Below, one piece after another: positions 1 to 9,093 of a stretch of 31,489 nucleotides of DNA (within the stretch, counting starts at the first letter, position 1; the number at the start of each line of letters is the position of its first letter). The notes beneath the pieces are model-generated. The model did not search any database. It was not told the DNA's origin and was given only the letters and a program-made list of their open reading frames with translations. The translations under genes were made by a program, and so were the position numbers. The stretch is taken from NCBI GenBank assembly GCA_937902285.1, contig CALGTB010000096.1, positions 1-31,489 on the forward strand, in the 5' to 3' direction. Source of the stretch: an uncultured Actinomycetes bacterium (lineage in GTDB: Bacteria; Actinomycetota; Actinomycetes; S36-B12).

Positions 1-46
1 GCACCGCGCCCTCCGCCGTTCCGCCGCCTCGAGCCAGGGAGCCTGA
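1..46 (+). CDS. 3' end of an upstream gene, possibly CoxM (CODH FAD subunit)
   Basis: Reading in the frame that starts at base 2 gives fourteen codons ending in TGA at 44-46, one base before the coxS ATG. The encoded tail is rich in Arg, Ala and Ser. In form I CO dehydrogenase operons the FAD-binding medium subunit gene coxM normally comes directly before coxS, so position and spacing fit a CoxM C-terminus. Fourteen residues are too few to prove identity, and the stretch could also be a short leader. The assignment is an inference from gene order. Confidence 0.35.
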   Translation, partial: HRALRRSAASSQGA

Positions 47-47
47 C

Positions 48-538
48 ATGCAGGTAACGATCACGATCAACGGAGCCGACGTCACGCGCGATGTCGAGCC
101 GCGGATGCTCCTCGTGCACTTCGTGCGCGAGGAGGCAGGCCTCCGCGGCACCCACTGGGGCTGCGACACGTCGAACTGCGGCACGTGCACGCTGTGGCTC
201 GACGGAGCGCCGGTCAAGAGCTGCACGGTCCTGGCGGCGCAGGCCGACGGGCATGAGGTCACGACGGTGGAGGGCCTGGAGAAGGGCGGCGAGCTCGACC
301 CCATCCAGAAGGGCTTCATCGAGTGCCACGGCCTCCAGTGCGGGTTCTGCACCCCGGGAATGATGATGACCGGACGGGCGCTGCTCGACAGCAACCCGCA
401 TCCGACCGAGCACGAGATCCGCGAGGCGATCTCCGGGCAGATCTGCCGTTGCACCGGCTACAAGAACATCGTCGCGGCCATCCAGTGGGCCGCCGACAAC
501 CCCGCCATGAGTGACGCCGCCGCGAGTGAGGTGACCGC

Positions 539-542
<4 letters not shown>
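48..542 (+). CDS. coxS: Aerobic CO dehydrogenase small subunit, two [2Fe-2S] clusters
   Basis: This 164-residue protein is the iron-sulfur subunit of a molybdenum hydroxylase. It passes electrons from the Mo site in CoxL to the FAD subunit. The N-terminal plant-type ferredoxin cluster is held by C39, C44, C47 and C59. The C-terminal alpha-helical [2Fe-2S] domain shows CGFC (C98, C101) and CRC (C133, C135). All eight ligands are present and the length is normal for the family. The ATG at 48 follows a CAGGGAG ribosome-binding site. The stop overlaps the coxL start as ATGA, suggesting translational coupling. Other members of the xanthine dehydrogenase family have near-identical small subunits, so the CO assignment rests on the CoxL active-site motif next door. 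Confidence 0.93.
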
Positions 543-2986
<2,444 letters not shown>

Positions 2987-2994
2987 GGGTCGTC

Positions 2995-3888
2995 ATGGGC
3001 ACGCGGGCACTGCACGAGCGGGCCGAGGCGCTTCGCGCCGACGGCGTCCCGTTCGTGCATGCCCGCGTGGTCCTGGCCGAGCGGCCCACGTCGGCCAAGC
3101 CCGGCGACGAGGCGCTCGTCCTCGCCGACGGGACGATCGAGGGCTTCGTCGGCGGTCAGTGCTCGCAGGCCACTGTCCGGGCGCAGGGCCTCGAGGCCCT
3201 CAGGTCCGGTGCTGCGATCCTGCTGCGCATCTCTCCCGATCCCGAGCCCGACCAGCCCGGCAAGACCGTCGTTCACAACGCCTGCCTCTCGGGCGGAACC
3301 CTGGAGATCTTCATGGAGCCGGTCCTGCCCTCGCCCACCGTGGGCATCGTCGGCGACAGCCCCACGGCGCGGGCGATGGCGACCGTGGGCGCCGCCCTCG
3401 GCTACGAGGTCGTCACCTGGTCGCTGGCGGGGATGCGCACGACCGATGCCGTGGTGGTGGCGTCGCACGGCTTCGACGAGGAGCAGGCGCTCGTCGACGC
3501 GCTGTCTGCGGGGATCCCTTACGTCGGGCTCATCGCCAGCCCGAAGCGCGGTCGTGCGGTGCTCGACTCGCTCGACATCGAGGATGGCCTGAAGGAGCGC
3601 GTCCACACCCCGGCGGGCCTCGACATCGGAGCGCGCACGCCGGAGGAGATCGCCCTGTCGATCTTCGCCCAGATCATCGAGGAGCGGGCCGTCCCGAACC
3701 GGATCCGCTCGCTGCCGCTGGCGATGGAGGCGCCGTCGGCGACGGCGATCGACCCGATCTGCGGGATGACCGTGGCCGCCGTCCCGTCGTCGATCCATGC
3801 GGAGGTCGACGGCACGACCTGGTACTTCTGCTGTCCTGGCTGTCGCACGACCTTCCTGGCCGATCCGACCGCCCACGCGGGAGCCTGA
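2995..3888 (+). CDS. XdhC/CoxF-family maturation protein with C-terminal YHS domain
   Basis: This 297-residue protein has two parts. Residues 1 to about 240 are XdhC/CoxF-like. An N-terminal segment contains GTIEGFVGGQCS and a C-terminal Rossmann-like segment begins with PTVGIVGDSPTARA. XdhC proteins bind molybdenum cofactor and help insert the sulfurated cofactor into apo-hydroxylases. Residues from about 250 form a YHS domain, with DPICGM at 253-258 and YFCCPGC at 277-283. YHS domains occur in copper and heavy-metal transport proteins and are cysteine-rich metal-binding candidates. I infer a maturation factor for the Cu-S-Mo centre of CoxL. The ATG at 2995 lies eight bases after the coxL stop. 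The frame stays open much further upstream, but only within coxL. The fusion could be widespread in actinomycetes, which I cannot check. Confidence 0.87.
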   Translation: MGTRALHERAEALRADGVPFVHARVVLAERPTSAKPGDEALVLADGTIEGFVGGQCSQATVRAQGLEALRSGAAILLRISPDPEPDQPGKTVVHNACLSGGTLEIFMEPVLPSPTVGIVGDSPTARAMATVGAALGYEVVTWSLAGMRTTDAVVVASHGFDEEQALVDALSAGIPYVGLIASPKRGRAVLDSLDIEDGLKERVHTPAGLDIGARTPEEIALSIFAQIIEERAVPNRIRSLPLAMEAPSATAIDPICGMTVAAVPSSIHAEVDGTTWYFCCPGCRTTFLADPTAHAGA

Positions 3889-3890
3889 CG

Positions 3891-4775
3891 GTGACGATCG
3901 CCGCCGCGATCCCGGACCCGTCCTCCCTGGTCGCCGGACTGACGCAGCACGACTACCTCGCCGAGAGCGGCCTGGCCACCGCCCTGTTCTGCGCGGCGAG
4001 GCTGCCGCAGCCGCTGCTGCTCGAGGGCGAGGCAGGGGTCGGCAAGACGCAGGCGGCCAAGGCCCTGGCCTCGTTCCTCGGCACCCCCCTGATCCGGCTC
4101 CAGTGCTTCGAGGGGATCGACGCGTCGGAGGCGCTCTACGAGTGGAACTACCCGAGGCAGCTGCTCGGCATCCGGCTCGCCGAGGCCCAGGGCGGTGACC
4201 TCGCCGAGGAGTCGCTCTTCTCGCGCGAGTACCTCATCGAGCGGCCGCTGCTGCAGGCGCTGGAGCACCCGGGGCCCCTCCCGGCGGTGCTCCTCATCGA
4301 CGAGGTCGATCGCGCCGACGAGGAGTTCGAGGCGTTCCTGTTCGAGATGCTGGCCGAGAACACCGTGACGGTGCCCGAGATCGGCACCCTGCACGCGAAG
4401 GTCCCTCCGATCGTCATCCTCACCTCGAACCGCACGCGCGACCTGCACGACGCCCTGAAGCGGCGCTGCCTCTACCACTGGATCGACTACCCGGACCTGG
4501 CCCATGCCACGAGGATCGTCCGGCTGCGCGTGCCCGAGGCCGACGAGGAGCTGGCGGTGCAGATCGCCGGGGCCGTGCAGCGGCTGCGCAGCATCGATGT
4601 GCAGAAGATGCCGGGAGTCGCGGAGGCCATCGACTGGGTGCACGCCGCCATGCTGCTGGGCATCCGCCGCCTCGACTCCGACACCGTCGACCAGACGCTG
4701 GGCTCGGTCCTGAAGTACCGCGAGGACCAGGACCTCGCGCGTGCGGAGGGGCTGGCCTGGGTCGCCGGTGCCTGA
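3891..4775 (+). CDS. coxD: MoxR-type AAA+ ATPase, CoxD-like
   Basis: This 294-residue protein is a single-domain AAA+ ATPase of the MoxR class. The Walker A motif GEAGVGKT is at residues 46-53 and the Walker B motif LLIDEVDRADEE is near residue 135. A sensor-1-like ILTSNRTRDL segment and a helical lid follow. In Oligotropha, CoxD is an AAA+ chaperone needed to build the Cu-S-Mo centre in CoxL, and it works with the VWA protein CoxE. Gene order here (maturation factor, CoxD, CoxE) fits. The GTG start at 3891 is two bases after the xdhC-family stop. The N-terminus from that point matches the family's usual beginning. Confidence 0.9.
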   Translation: MTIAAAIPDPSSLVAGLTQHDYLAESGLATALFCAARLPQPLLLEGEAGVGKTQAAKALASFLGTPLIRLQCFEGIDASEALYEWNYPRQLLGIRLAEAQGGDLAEESLFSREYLIERPLLQALEHPGPLPAVLLIDEVDRADEEFEAFLFEMLAENTVTVPEIGTLHAKVPPIVILTSNRTRDLHDALKRRCLYHWIDYPDLAHATRIVRLRVPEADEELAVQIAGAVQRLRSIDVQKMPGVAEAIDWVHAAMLLGIRRLDSDTVDQTLGSVLKYREDQDLARAEGLAWVAGA

Positions 4776-4785
4776 CCGACCGACC

Positions 4786-6012
4786 ATGACCACGCCACTG
4801 CCTGCCACGACCACGCCACTGCCGGAGATCGTGGCGGCCTTCGGCCATGTCCTGCACAACGCCGGGGTGCCCGTGACGCCCGAGCGCAGTGCCCGGTTCG
4901 GCACCGCCGTGACGATCGCGAAGCCGCGGCAGATGGGTGAGCTGTACTGGATCGGGAGGGTCACCCTCCTCAGCGGTCACGACCAGATCGAGACGTACGA
5001 CCGGGTGTTCCAGCAGGTGTTCCGCGGCATCATCGACATGGCGGACTACCGCGGGCAGAGCGACGAGGCGCCACCCCCGTCGAGCACGCCCAGCGGCGAC
5101 CGTCGACCGGGGGATCCTGAGCGCGAGACGCAGTCCCCGACCGGCCCGCACGGCACGAGCGCGACTCCCGGCGAGGCACGCCCGGAGGGCGACGAGGACG
5201 ACGACGAGCCCCCGAGCGTGCTGGCGGCCGTGAGCGTCGAGGAGCGCCTCGGCAGCAAGGACTTCGCGGCCTGCAGCGAGGAGGAGCTGGCGCTCATCCG
5301 GCTGCTCGTTGAACGCCTGCCGCTGGTGCCGCCGCTGCGCACCGGACGACGGAGCCGCCGGCACGCGTACGGCTCACGCCTCGACGTGCGCCAGACGCTG
5401 CGCCGTGCGCATCGCACGGCGGGCGACCCGGTCGAGCTGGTGCTGCGGCGCCGCACGCAGCGACCTCGACGGGTCGTCCTCATCGCCGACGTCAGCGGCT
5501 CGATGGAGCCCTACGCGCGGGTGTACCTCCACCTCATGCGCGGAGCCGTCCAGGCCCTCCACGCCGAGGCCTTCGTCTTCGCCACGAGGCTGACCCGCCT
5601 GACGCGGGCCCTCACCCTGACGCACCCGGACATCGCCTACGCCAAGGCGGTGGGCTCCGCCCCCGACTGGTCCGGCGGCACCCGCATCGGGCAGGCGCTC
5701 ATGGAGTTCATCGACGGCTACGGCCGACGCGGCCTGGCCCGCGGCGCGGTGGTGGTCATCGTGTCGGACGGCTGGGAGATCGACAGTGCCGCCCGCGTCG
5801 GCGAGGCGATGGCCCGGCTGTCGCGTCTGGCCCATCACATCGTGTGGGTCAATCCGCGCAAGGCGGCCGAGTCGTACGAGCCGCTCGTCGGCGGGATGGC
5901 GGCGGCGCTACCCTACGTCGACACGTTCGTGTCGGGGCACTCGGTGCGTGCCCTCGAGGAGGTCATGGAGGCCATCCAGGGCGCCACGCGGAGAACTAGG
6001 GTGAACGCATGA
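4786..6012 (+). CDS. coxE: VWA-domain protein, CoxE-like
   Basis: This 408-residue protein is the usual partner of a MoxR/CoxD ATPase. The C-terminal half is a von Willebrand factor A domain with an intact MIDAS metal site: DVSGSM from D235, the GGTRIG threonine, and SDGW with D328. The N-terminal part is helical. The middle (about residues 95-150) is a low-complexity stretch rich in Pro, Gly, Asp and Glu and is probably disordered. In CO oxidisers CoxE acts with CoxD in maturing the bimetallic centre. The ATG at 4786 has no strong ribosome-binding site. A GTG at 4768, overlapping the coxD stop, is a possible alternative start. The stop overlaps the moaC start as ATGA. Confidence 0.88.
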   Translation: MTTPLPATTTPLPEIVAAFGHVLHNAGVPVTPERSARFGTAVTIAKPRQMGELYWIGRVTLLSGHDQIETYDRVFQQVFRGIIDMADYRGQSDEAPPPSSTPSGDRRPGDPERETQSPTGPHGTSATPGEARPEGDEDDDEPPSVLAAVSVEERLGSKDFAACSEEELALIRLLVERLPLVPPLRTGRRSRRHAYGSRLDVRQTLRRAHRTAGDPVELVLRRRTQRPRRVVLIADVSGSMEPYARVYLHLMRGAVQALHAEAFVFATRLTRLTRALTLTHPDIAYAKAVGSAPDWSGGTRIGQALMEFIDGYGRRGLARGAVVVIVSDGWEIDSAARVGEAMARLSRLAHHIVWVNPRKAAESYEPLVGGMAAALPYVDTFVSGHSVRALEEVMEAIQGATRRTRVNA

Positions 6013-6497
6013 GCGCCGACTTCACCCACCTCAACGAGCACGGCGAGGCACGCATGGTCGACGTGACGGAGAAGGCGGTCACAACGCGGTCCGCGACCGC
6101 GCGGTGCCGAGTGAGCCTCTCCGCCGAGGTGGTGGCCCTGCTGCGCGCCGGCGACCTGCCCAAGGGCGATGCACTCGGGGTCGCGCGCATCGCGGCCATC
6201 CAGGCCACGAAGCGCACCCCCGATCTCATCCCGCTCTGCCATCCGATCGCGGTGCACGGGGTCGATGTCGACGTCTCGGTCGTCGAGGCGCAGCCGTCCG
6301 CCTACGTCGAGATCACCGCGACGGTGCGCACGGCCGATCGCACCGGTGTCGAGATGGAGGCGCTGACGGCGGCAGCCGTCGGCGGCCTCGCCATGATCGA
6401 CATGGTCAAGGGACGCGACCGCACCGCGTCGATCACCGAGGTCGTGCTGCTCGAGAAGCTGGGCGGCCGGTCGGGCCACTGGGTGCGCGAGCCGTGA
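6009..6497 (+). CDS. moaC: Cyclic pyranopterin monophosphate synthase
   Basis: MoaC converts the 3',8-cyclo-GTP made by MoaA into cyclic pyranopterin monophosphate, the first stable intermediate of molybdenum cofactor synthesis. The 162-residue length is typical. Family motifs are clear: MVDVTEK near the N-terminus, IPLCHPI in the middle, GVEMEALTAA, and MVKGRDR with the active-site lysine near the C-terminus. It overlaps the coxE stop by four bases, and the mogA-type GTG start overlaps its own stop. It is therefore translated as part of the CODH operon and probably raises cofactor supply when CoxL is made. The moaA partner is not in the window. Confidence 0.95.
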   Translation: MSADFTHLNEHGEARMVDVTEKAVTTRSATARCRVSLSAEVVALLRAGDLPKGDALGVARIAAIQATKRTPDLIPLCHPIAVHGVDVDVSVVEAQPSAYVEITATVRTADRTGVEMEALTAAAVGGLAMIDMVKGRDRTASITEVVLLEKLGGRSGHWVREP

Positions 6498-6994
6498 CGA
6501 GCGGGGCGCCGCGTCGCGCGCTGGTGATCACGGCGTCGACACGGGCAGCGTCGGGCACGTGGGCCGATGCCTCTGGCCCGGTCGTCGTCGAGGCGCTGGC
6601 CGAGCTCGGTCTGACGGTCGCCGGTCCGGTCGTCGTCGCCGACGGGGAGCCCGTGTTCGAGGCGCTGCGCGAGGGACTGGCCTCGGGAGTCGACCTCATC
6701 GTCACGACCGGCGGCACCGGCCACACCCCCATGGACCTCACCCCGGAGATGACGCGACAGGTCATCGACCGGGAGTCTCCCGGACTGGCCGAGTCGGTGC
6801 GTGCGTACGGGGTGGCGCGGGGAGTGCCCACGGCCGTGCTGTCGCGTGGCATCGCCGGCCTGGCGGGCGCCACCCTCATCGTGAACCTCCCCGGGTCGAC
6901 CGGCGGTGCCCGCGATGGCGTTGCGGCGCTGGCGCCGGTTCTGCTGCACGCGCTCGACCAGGCGGCCGGGGGCGACCACTCGCGGGGTGCGTGA
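6494..6994 (+). CDS. Molybdopterin adenylyltransferase, MogA/MoaB type
   Basis: This 166-residue protein belongs to the MogA/MoaB/Cnx1G fold. These proteins adenylate molybdopterin before molybdate insertion. The signature TTGGTG followed by MDLTPE and then LPGSTGG in the C-terminal third is characteristic. The GTG at 6494 overlaps the moaC stop, so the two are coupled. Actinomycete proteins of this kind are named either MogA or MoaB, and sequence alone does not settle the name. It is the last gene of the CODH operon, before a 118-base gap. Confidence 0.88.
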   Translation: MTSGAPRRALVITASTRAASGTWADASGPVVVEALAELGLTVAGPVVVADGEPVFEALREGLASGVDLIVTTGGTGHTPMDLTPEMTRQVIDRESPGLAESVRAYGVARGVPTAVLSRGIAGLAGATLIVNLPGSTGGARDGVAALAPVLLHALDQAAGGDHSRGA

Positions 6995-7112
6995 ACACTG
7001 CGGGGCGGGCCGGTCGTTCCCAGACGCGAGCCCGCGGGCCTCGGGTACATTCGCGGGACGTGACACGGTGCGCCGGCAGTGCCTGCGCCCGGGCAGCTGA
7101 GGAGGACCTCGC
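6995..7112 (+). promoter_or_regulatory. Gap between mogA-type gene and amidohydrolase, possible promoter
   Basis: The 118-base gap contains a separated inverted repeat, CCCGCG and CGCGGG, flanking a TACATT hexamer at 7046-7051 that resembles an actinobacterial -10 box. No convincing -35 box was found at the usual spacing. A strong ribosome-binding site, GAGGAGGA at 7099-7106, precedes the ATG at 7113. The gap suggests the amidohydrolase has its own promoter, but the evidence is weak. Confidence 0.25.
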
Positions 7113-8894
7113 ATGACGACACCTGTGCTCGATCACGATCACGCCGGACAGGCAGACTGCTGCGCCGCGCGTGTGACGACTGCTGCGGCCTTCGCCGGGT
7201 CGCTCGCCGCCCACGTACCCACGCCGGATGCGCGCGACATCCTCGCGGCGCGCGGATCGTCGGCCGATCGTCGGCCAGCGCGTGCCGACAAGGTCGACCT
7301 GCTGGTGCTGGGTTCCATCGCCACGGGCAACCCCGACCAGCCCACCGCGGAGGCGATGGGGGTCCGCGACGGCCGCATCGTGGCCCTCGGCAGCCGTGCC
7401 GAGCTCGATGGCCTGGCGGCCGACGAGACACAGGTCGTCGACGGGGGAGACGGTGTTGTCATCCCCGGTCTCATCGAGCCGCACATGCACCTGTGGTCGA
7501 CGGGGCTCTTCGTCGGCTGGGAGGACTGCTCGAAGGACGCCAACCCGACCTTCGACGATGTCGTGGCCACGCTGAAGGCGGCGGCCGCGAAGGCGCAGCC
7601 CGGTGAGTGGATCTGCGGCCAGCTCTTCGATCCCAGCCGCTACCCCGGCGAGCCCGACCTCACCGCCGACATCCTCGACCAGGTCAGCTCGACCAACCCT
7701 GTCGCCGTGACGAACGCGTCGATGCACTTCATCTACGTCAACAACGCGGCCTTCGCGGCGGCCGGCGTCACCGTGGATACACCGGACCCGCCGAGCGGGT
7801 TCTTCGTCAGGGCCGGCGGCCGCCTGACCGGAGTGGTCGGCGAGGCGAACGGGATCCTCGCCATCGCGCGGGCCATGCCCCAGAAGTCACCGGCTGACTT
7901 CGCGTCGGCGCTGCGCCTGATCATGAATACGGCGGCCGAGCGCGGTGTCACCTCGATGCGCGAGGCATCGACCGGCAACCTCATGGGCGTCAACGAGGTC
8001 GGCCTCCTGCACCAGATCAACGCCGCCGCGATGCTGCCGACGCGGATCACGACGGCACAGACGTCGCTCGTCCCCAACGCCACCTGGGCCGAGGCGGGGG
8101 TGGTGCCGGGCTTCGGCGACGACATGGTGCGCGCGGTCGCCTGGAAGGTGATCGGCGACGGCTCGAACCAGGGGCGCAGCGCCTACCTGCGCGAGGCCTA
8201 TCTCGGTCGGATGGGTGAGTTCGGGATGATCAACTTCACCCTCGACCAGATCAAGGCGTACATCCATGAGGGTCATGAGGCCGGCTGGCAGGTGATGGTC
8301 CATGCGAACGGTGATGCCGCGCTCGACGTCATCCTCACCGCCTACGAGGGAGTCCTCGCGGGGGTCACGCCGCACGACCTCCGCCACCGCGTCGAGCACG
8401 TCTCCATCAGCCACCCCGAGCAGTTCCGCCGGATGGCCGCAAGCGGCATCTCGCCGAGCTTCCTCATCGCACACGTGTACTGGTGGGGACGAGTGCTGCG
8501 CGACAACATCCTCGGCCCGGAGCGAGCGAACGGGCTGCATCCGGTGAAGACCGCGCTGGACTTCGGCCTGCGGCCGTCGCTGCACAGCGACTACAACGTC
8601 AGCCCGATCCATCCGCTGCGCTCGGCCAGCATCGCGGTCCTCCGGACGATGCAGGAGGGTGGCGACGTGCTCGGACCCGACCTGCGGGTCACGCCGGAGC
8701 AGGCGCTGCGTGCGGTGACCGTCGACGCTGCCTGGCAGACGCACCAGGACGACTGCGGGACGCTCGAGGTCGGCACGTTCGCCGACTATGCCATCGCGTC
8801 GGCGAACCCGTGGACCACCGACGCTGCGGCCTGGCCGGACATCACCTTCCGCGAGACCCGCATCGGCGGCGCCGTCGCCTGGCAGCGTTCCTGA
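7113..8894 (+). CDS. YtcJ-like metal-dependent amidohydrolase
   Basis: This 593-residue protein is an Amidohydro_3 (YtcJ-like) member of the amidohydrolase superfamily, which hydrolyses C-N bonds in unknown small molecules. Metal-ligand candidates are HMH at residues 124-126, H397 in HANGD, H429 in EHVSI and D493 in LHSDYN. The composite beta-sandwich starts at about residue 67 (DLLVLG), so the first 66 residues are extra compared with most relatives. That extension begins with a His/Asp/Cys cluster, DHDHAGQADCC. The strong ribosome-binding site at 7099-7106 supports the ATG at 7113, so the extension is probably real. The substrate cannot be read from the sequence. The protein resembles the second amidohydrolase at 19118. 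Confidence 0.85.
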   Translation: MTTPVLDHDHAGQADCCAARVTTAAAFAGSLAAHVPTPDARDILAARGSSADRRPARADKVDLLVLGSIATGNPDQPTAEAMGVRDGRIVALGSRAELDGLAADETQVVDGGDGVVIPGLIEPHMHLWSTGLFVGWEDCSKDANPTFDDVVATLKAAAAKAQPGEWICGQLFDPSRYPGEPDLTADILDQVSSTNPVAVTNASMHFIYVNNAAFAAAGVTVDTPDPPSGFFVRAGGRLTGVVGEANGILAIARAMPQKSPADFASALRLIMNTAAERGVTSMREASTGNLMGVNEVGLLHQINAAAMLPTRITTAQTSLVPNATWAEAGVVPGFGDDMVRAVAWKVIGDGSNQGRSAYLREAYLGRMGEFGMINFTLDQIKAYIHEGHEAGWQVMVHANGDAALDVILTAYEGVLAGVTPHDLRHRVEHVSISHPEQFRRMAASGISPSFLIAHVYWWGRVLRDNILGPERANGLHPVKTALDFGLRPSLHSDYNVSPIHPLRSASIAVLRTMQEGGDVLGPDLRVTPEQALRAVTVDAAWQTHQDDCGTLEVGTFADYAIASANPWTTDAAAWPDITFRETRIGGAVAWQRS

Positions 8895-8908
8895 CGTCGT
8901 CAGGAACG
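8886..8908 (+). terminator. Hairpin over the amidohydrolase stop codon
   Basis: A perfect 10-base-pair inverted repeat, CGTTCCTGAC / GTCAGGAACG, has a three-base loop (GTC). It includes the TGA stop of the amidohydrolase at 8892-8894. There is no T tract, which is common in high-GC actinomycetes. Its position at a convergent gene end supports a terminator role. Confidence 0.6.
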
Positions 8909-8913
8909 AGTAG

Positions 8914-8926
8914 CGCGCTCAGCGCG
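8914..8926. repeat. Short GC hairpin CGCGC-TCA-GCGCG
   Basis: A five-base-pair perfect inverted repeat with a three-base loop lies five bases after the hairpin at 8886-8908. It is short on its own. It adds to the set of stem-loops in this 199-base convergent gap. Confidence 0.4.
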
Positions 8927-8952
8927 AACGAGGTCCGCTGCCGGCACACCGA

Positions 8953-9019
8953 GATCCACCGGCTCGCTGAGGGCGATTTCCCTCAGAGTGTCAACCCGAC
9001 CAGGCGTCTGAGCCGGATC
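8953..9019. terminator. Nested stem-loop, candidate bidirectional terminator
   Basis: An inner perfect hairpin CTGAGGG / CCCTCAG (8967-8973 and 8980-8986, loop CGATTT) sits inside an outer stem. The outer stem is GATCC plus GGCTC (8953-8957, 8961-8965) paired with GAGCC plus GGATC (9010-9014, 9015-9019), with an ACC bulge. The 3' side also includes the perfect palindrome CCGGATCCGG at 9013-9022. Both flanking genes point into this gap, so a bidirectional terminator or a structured 3' RNA is plausible. No coding sequence was recognised here. Confidence 0.45.
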
Positions 9020-9093
9020 CGGGGAAGCGTCACGGATGGGCAAAGTAGGCATGTGGAGAACGTGTCAGACGGCCGTAGCGCATGTCAATGCAT

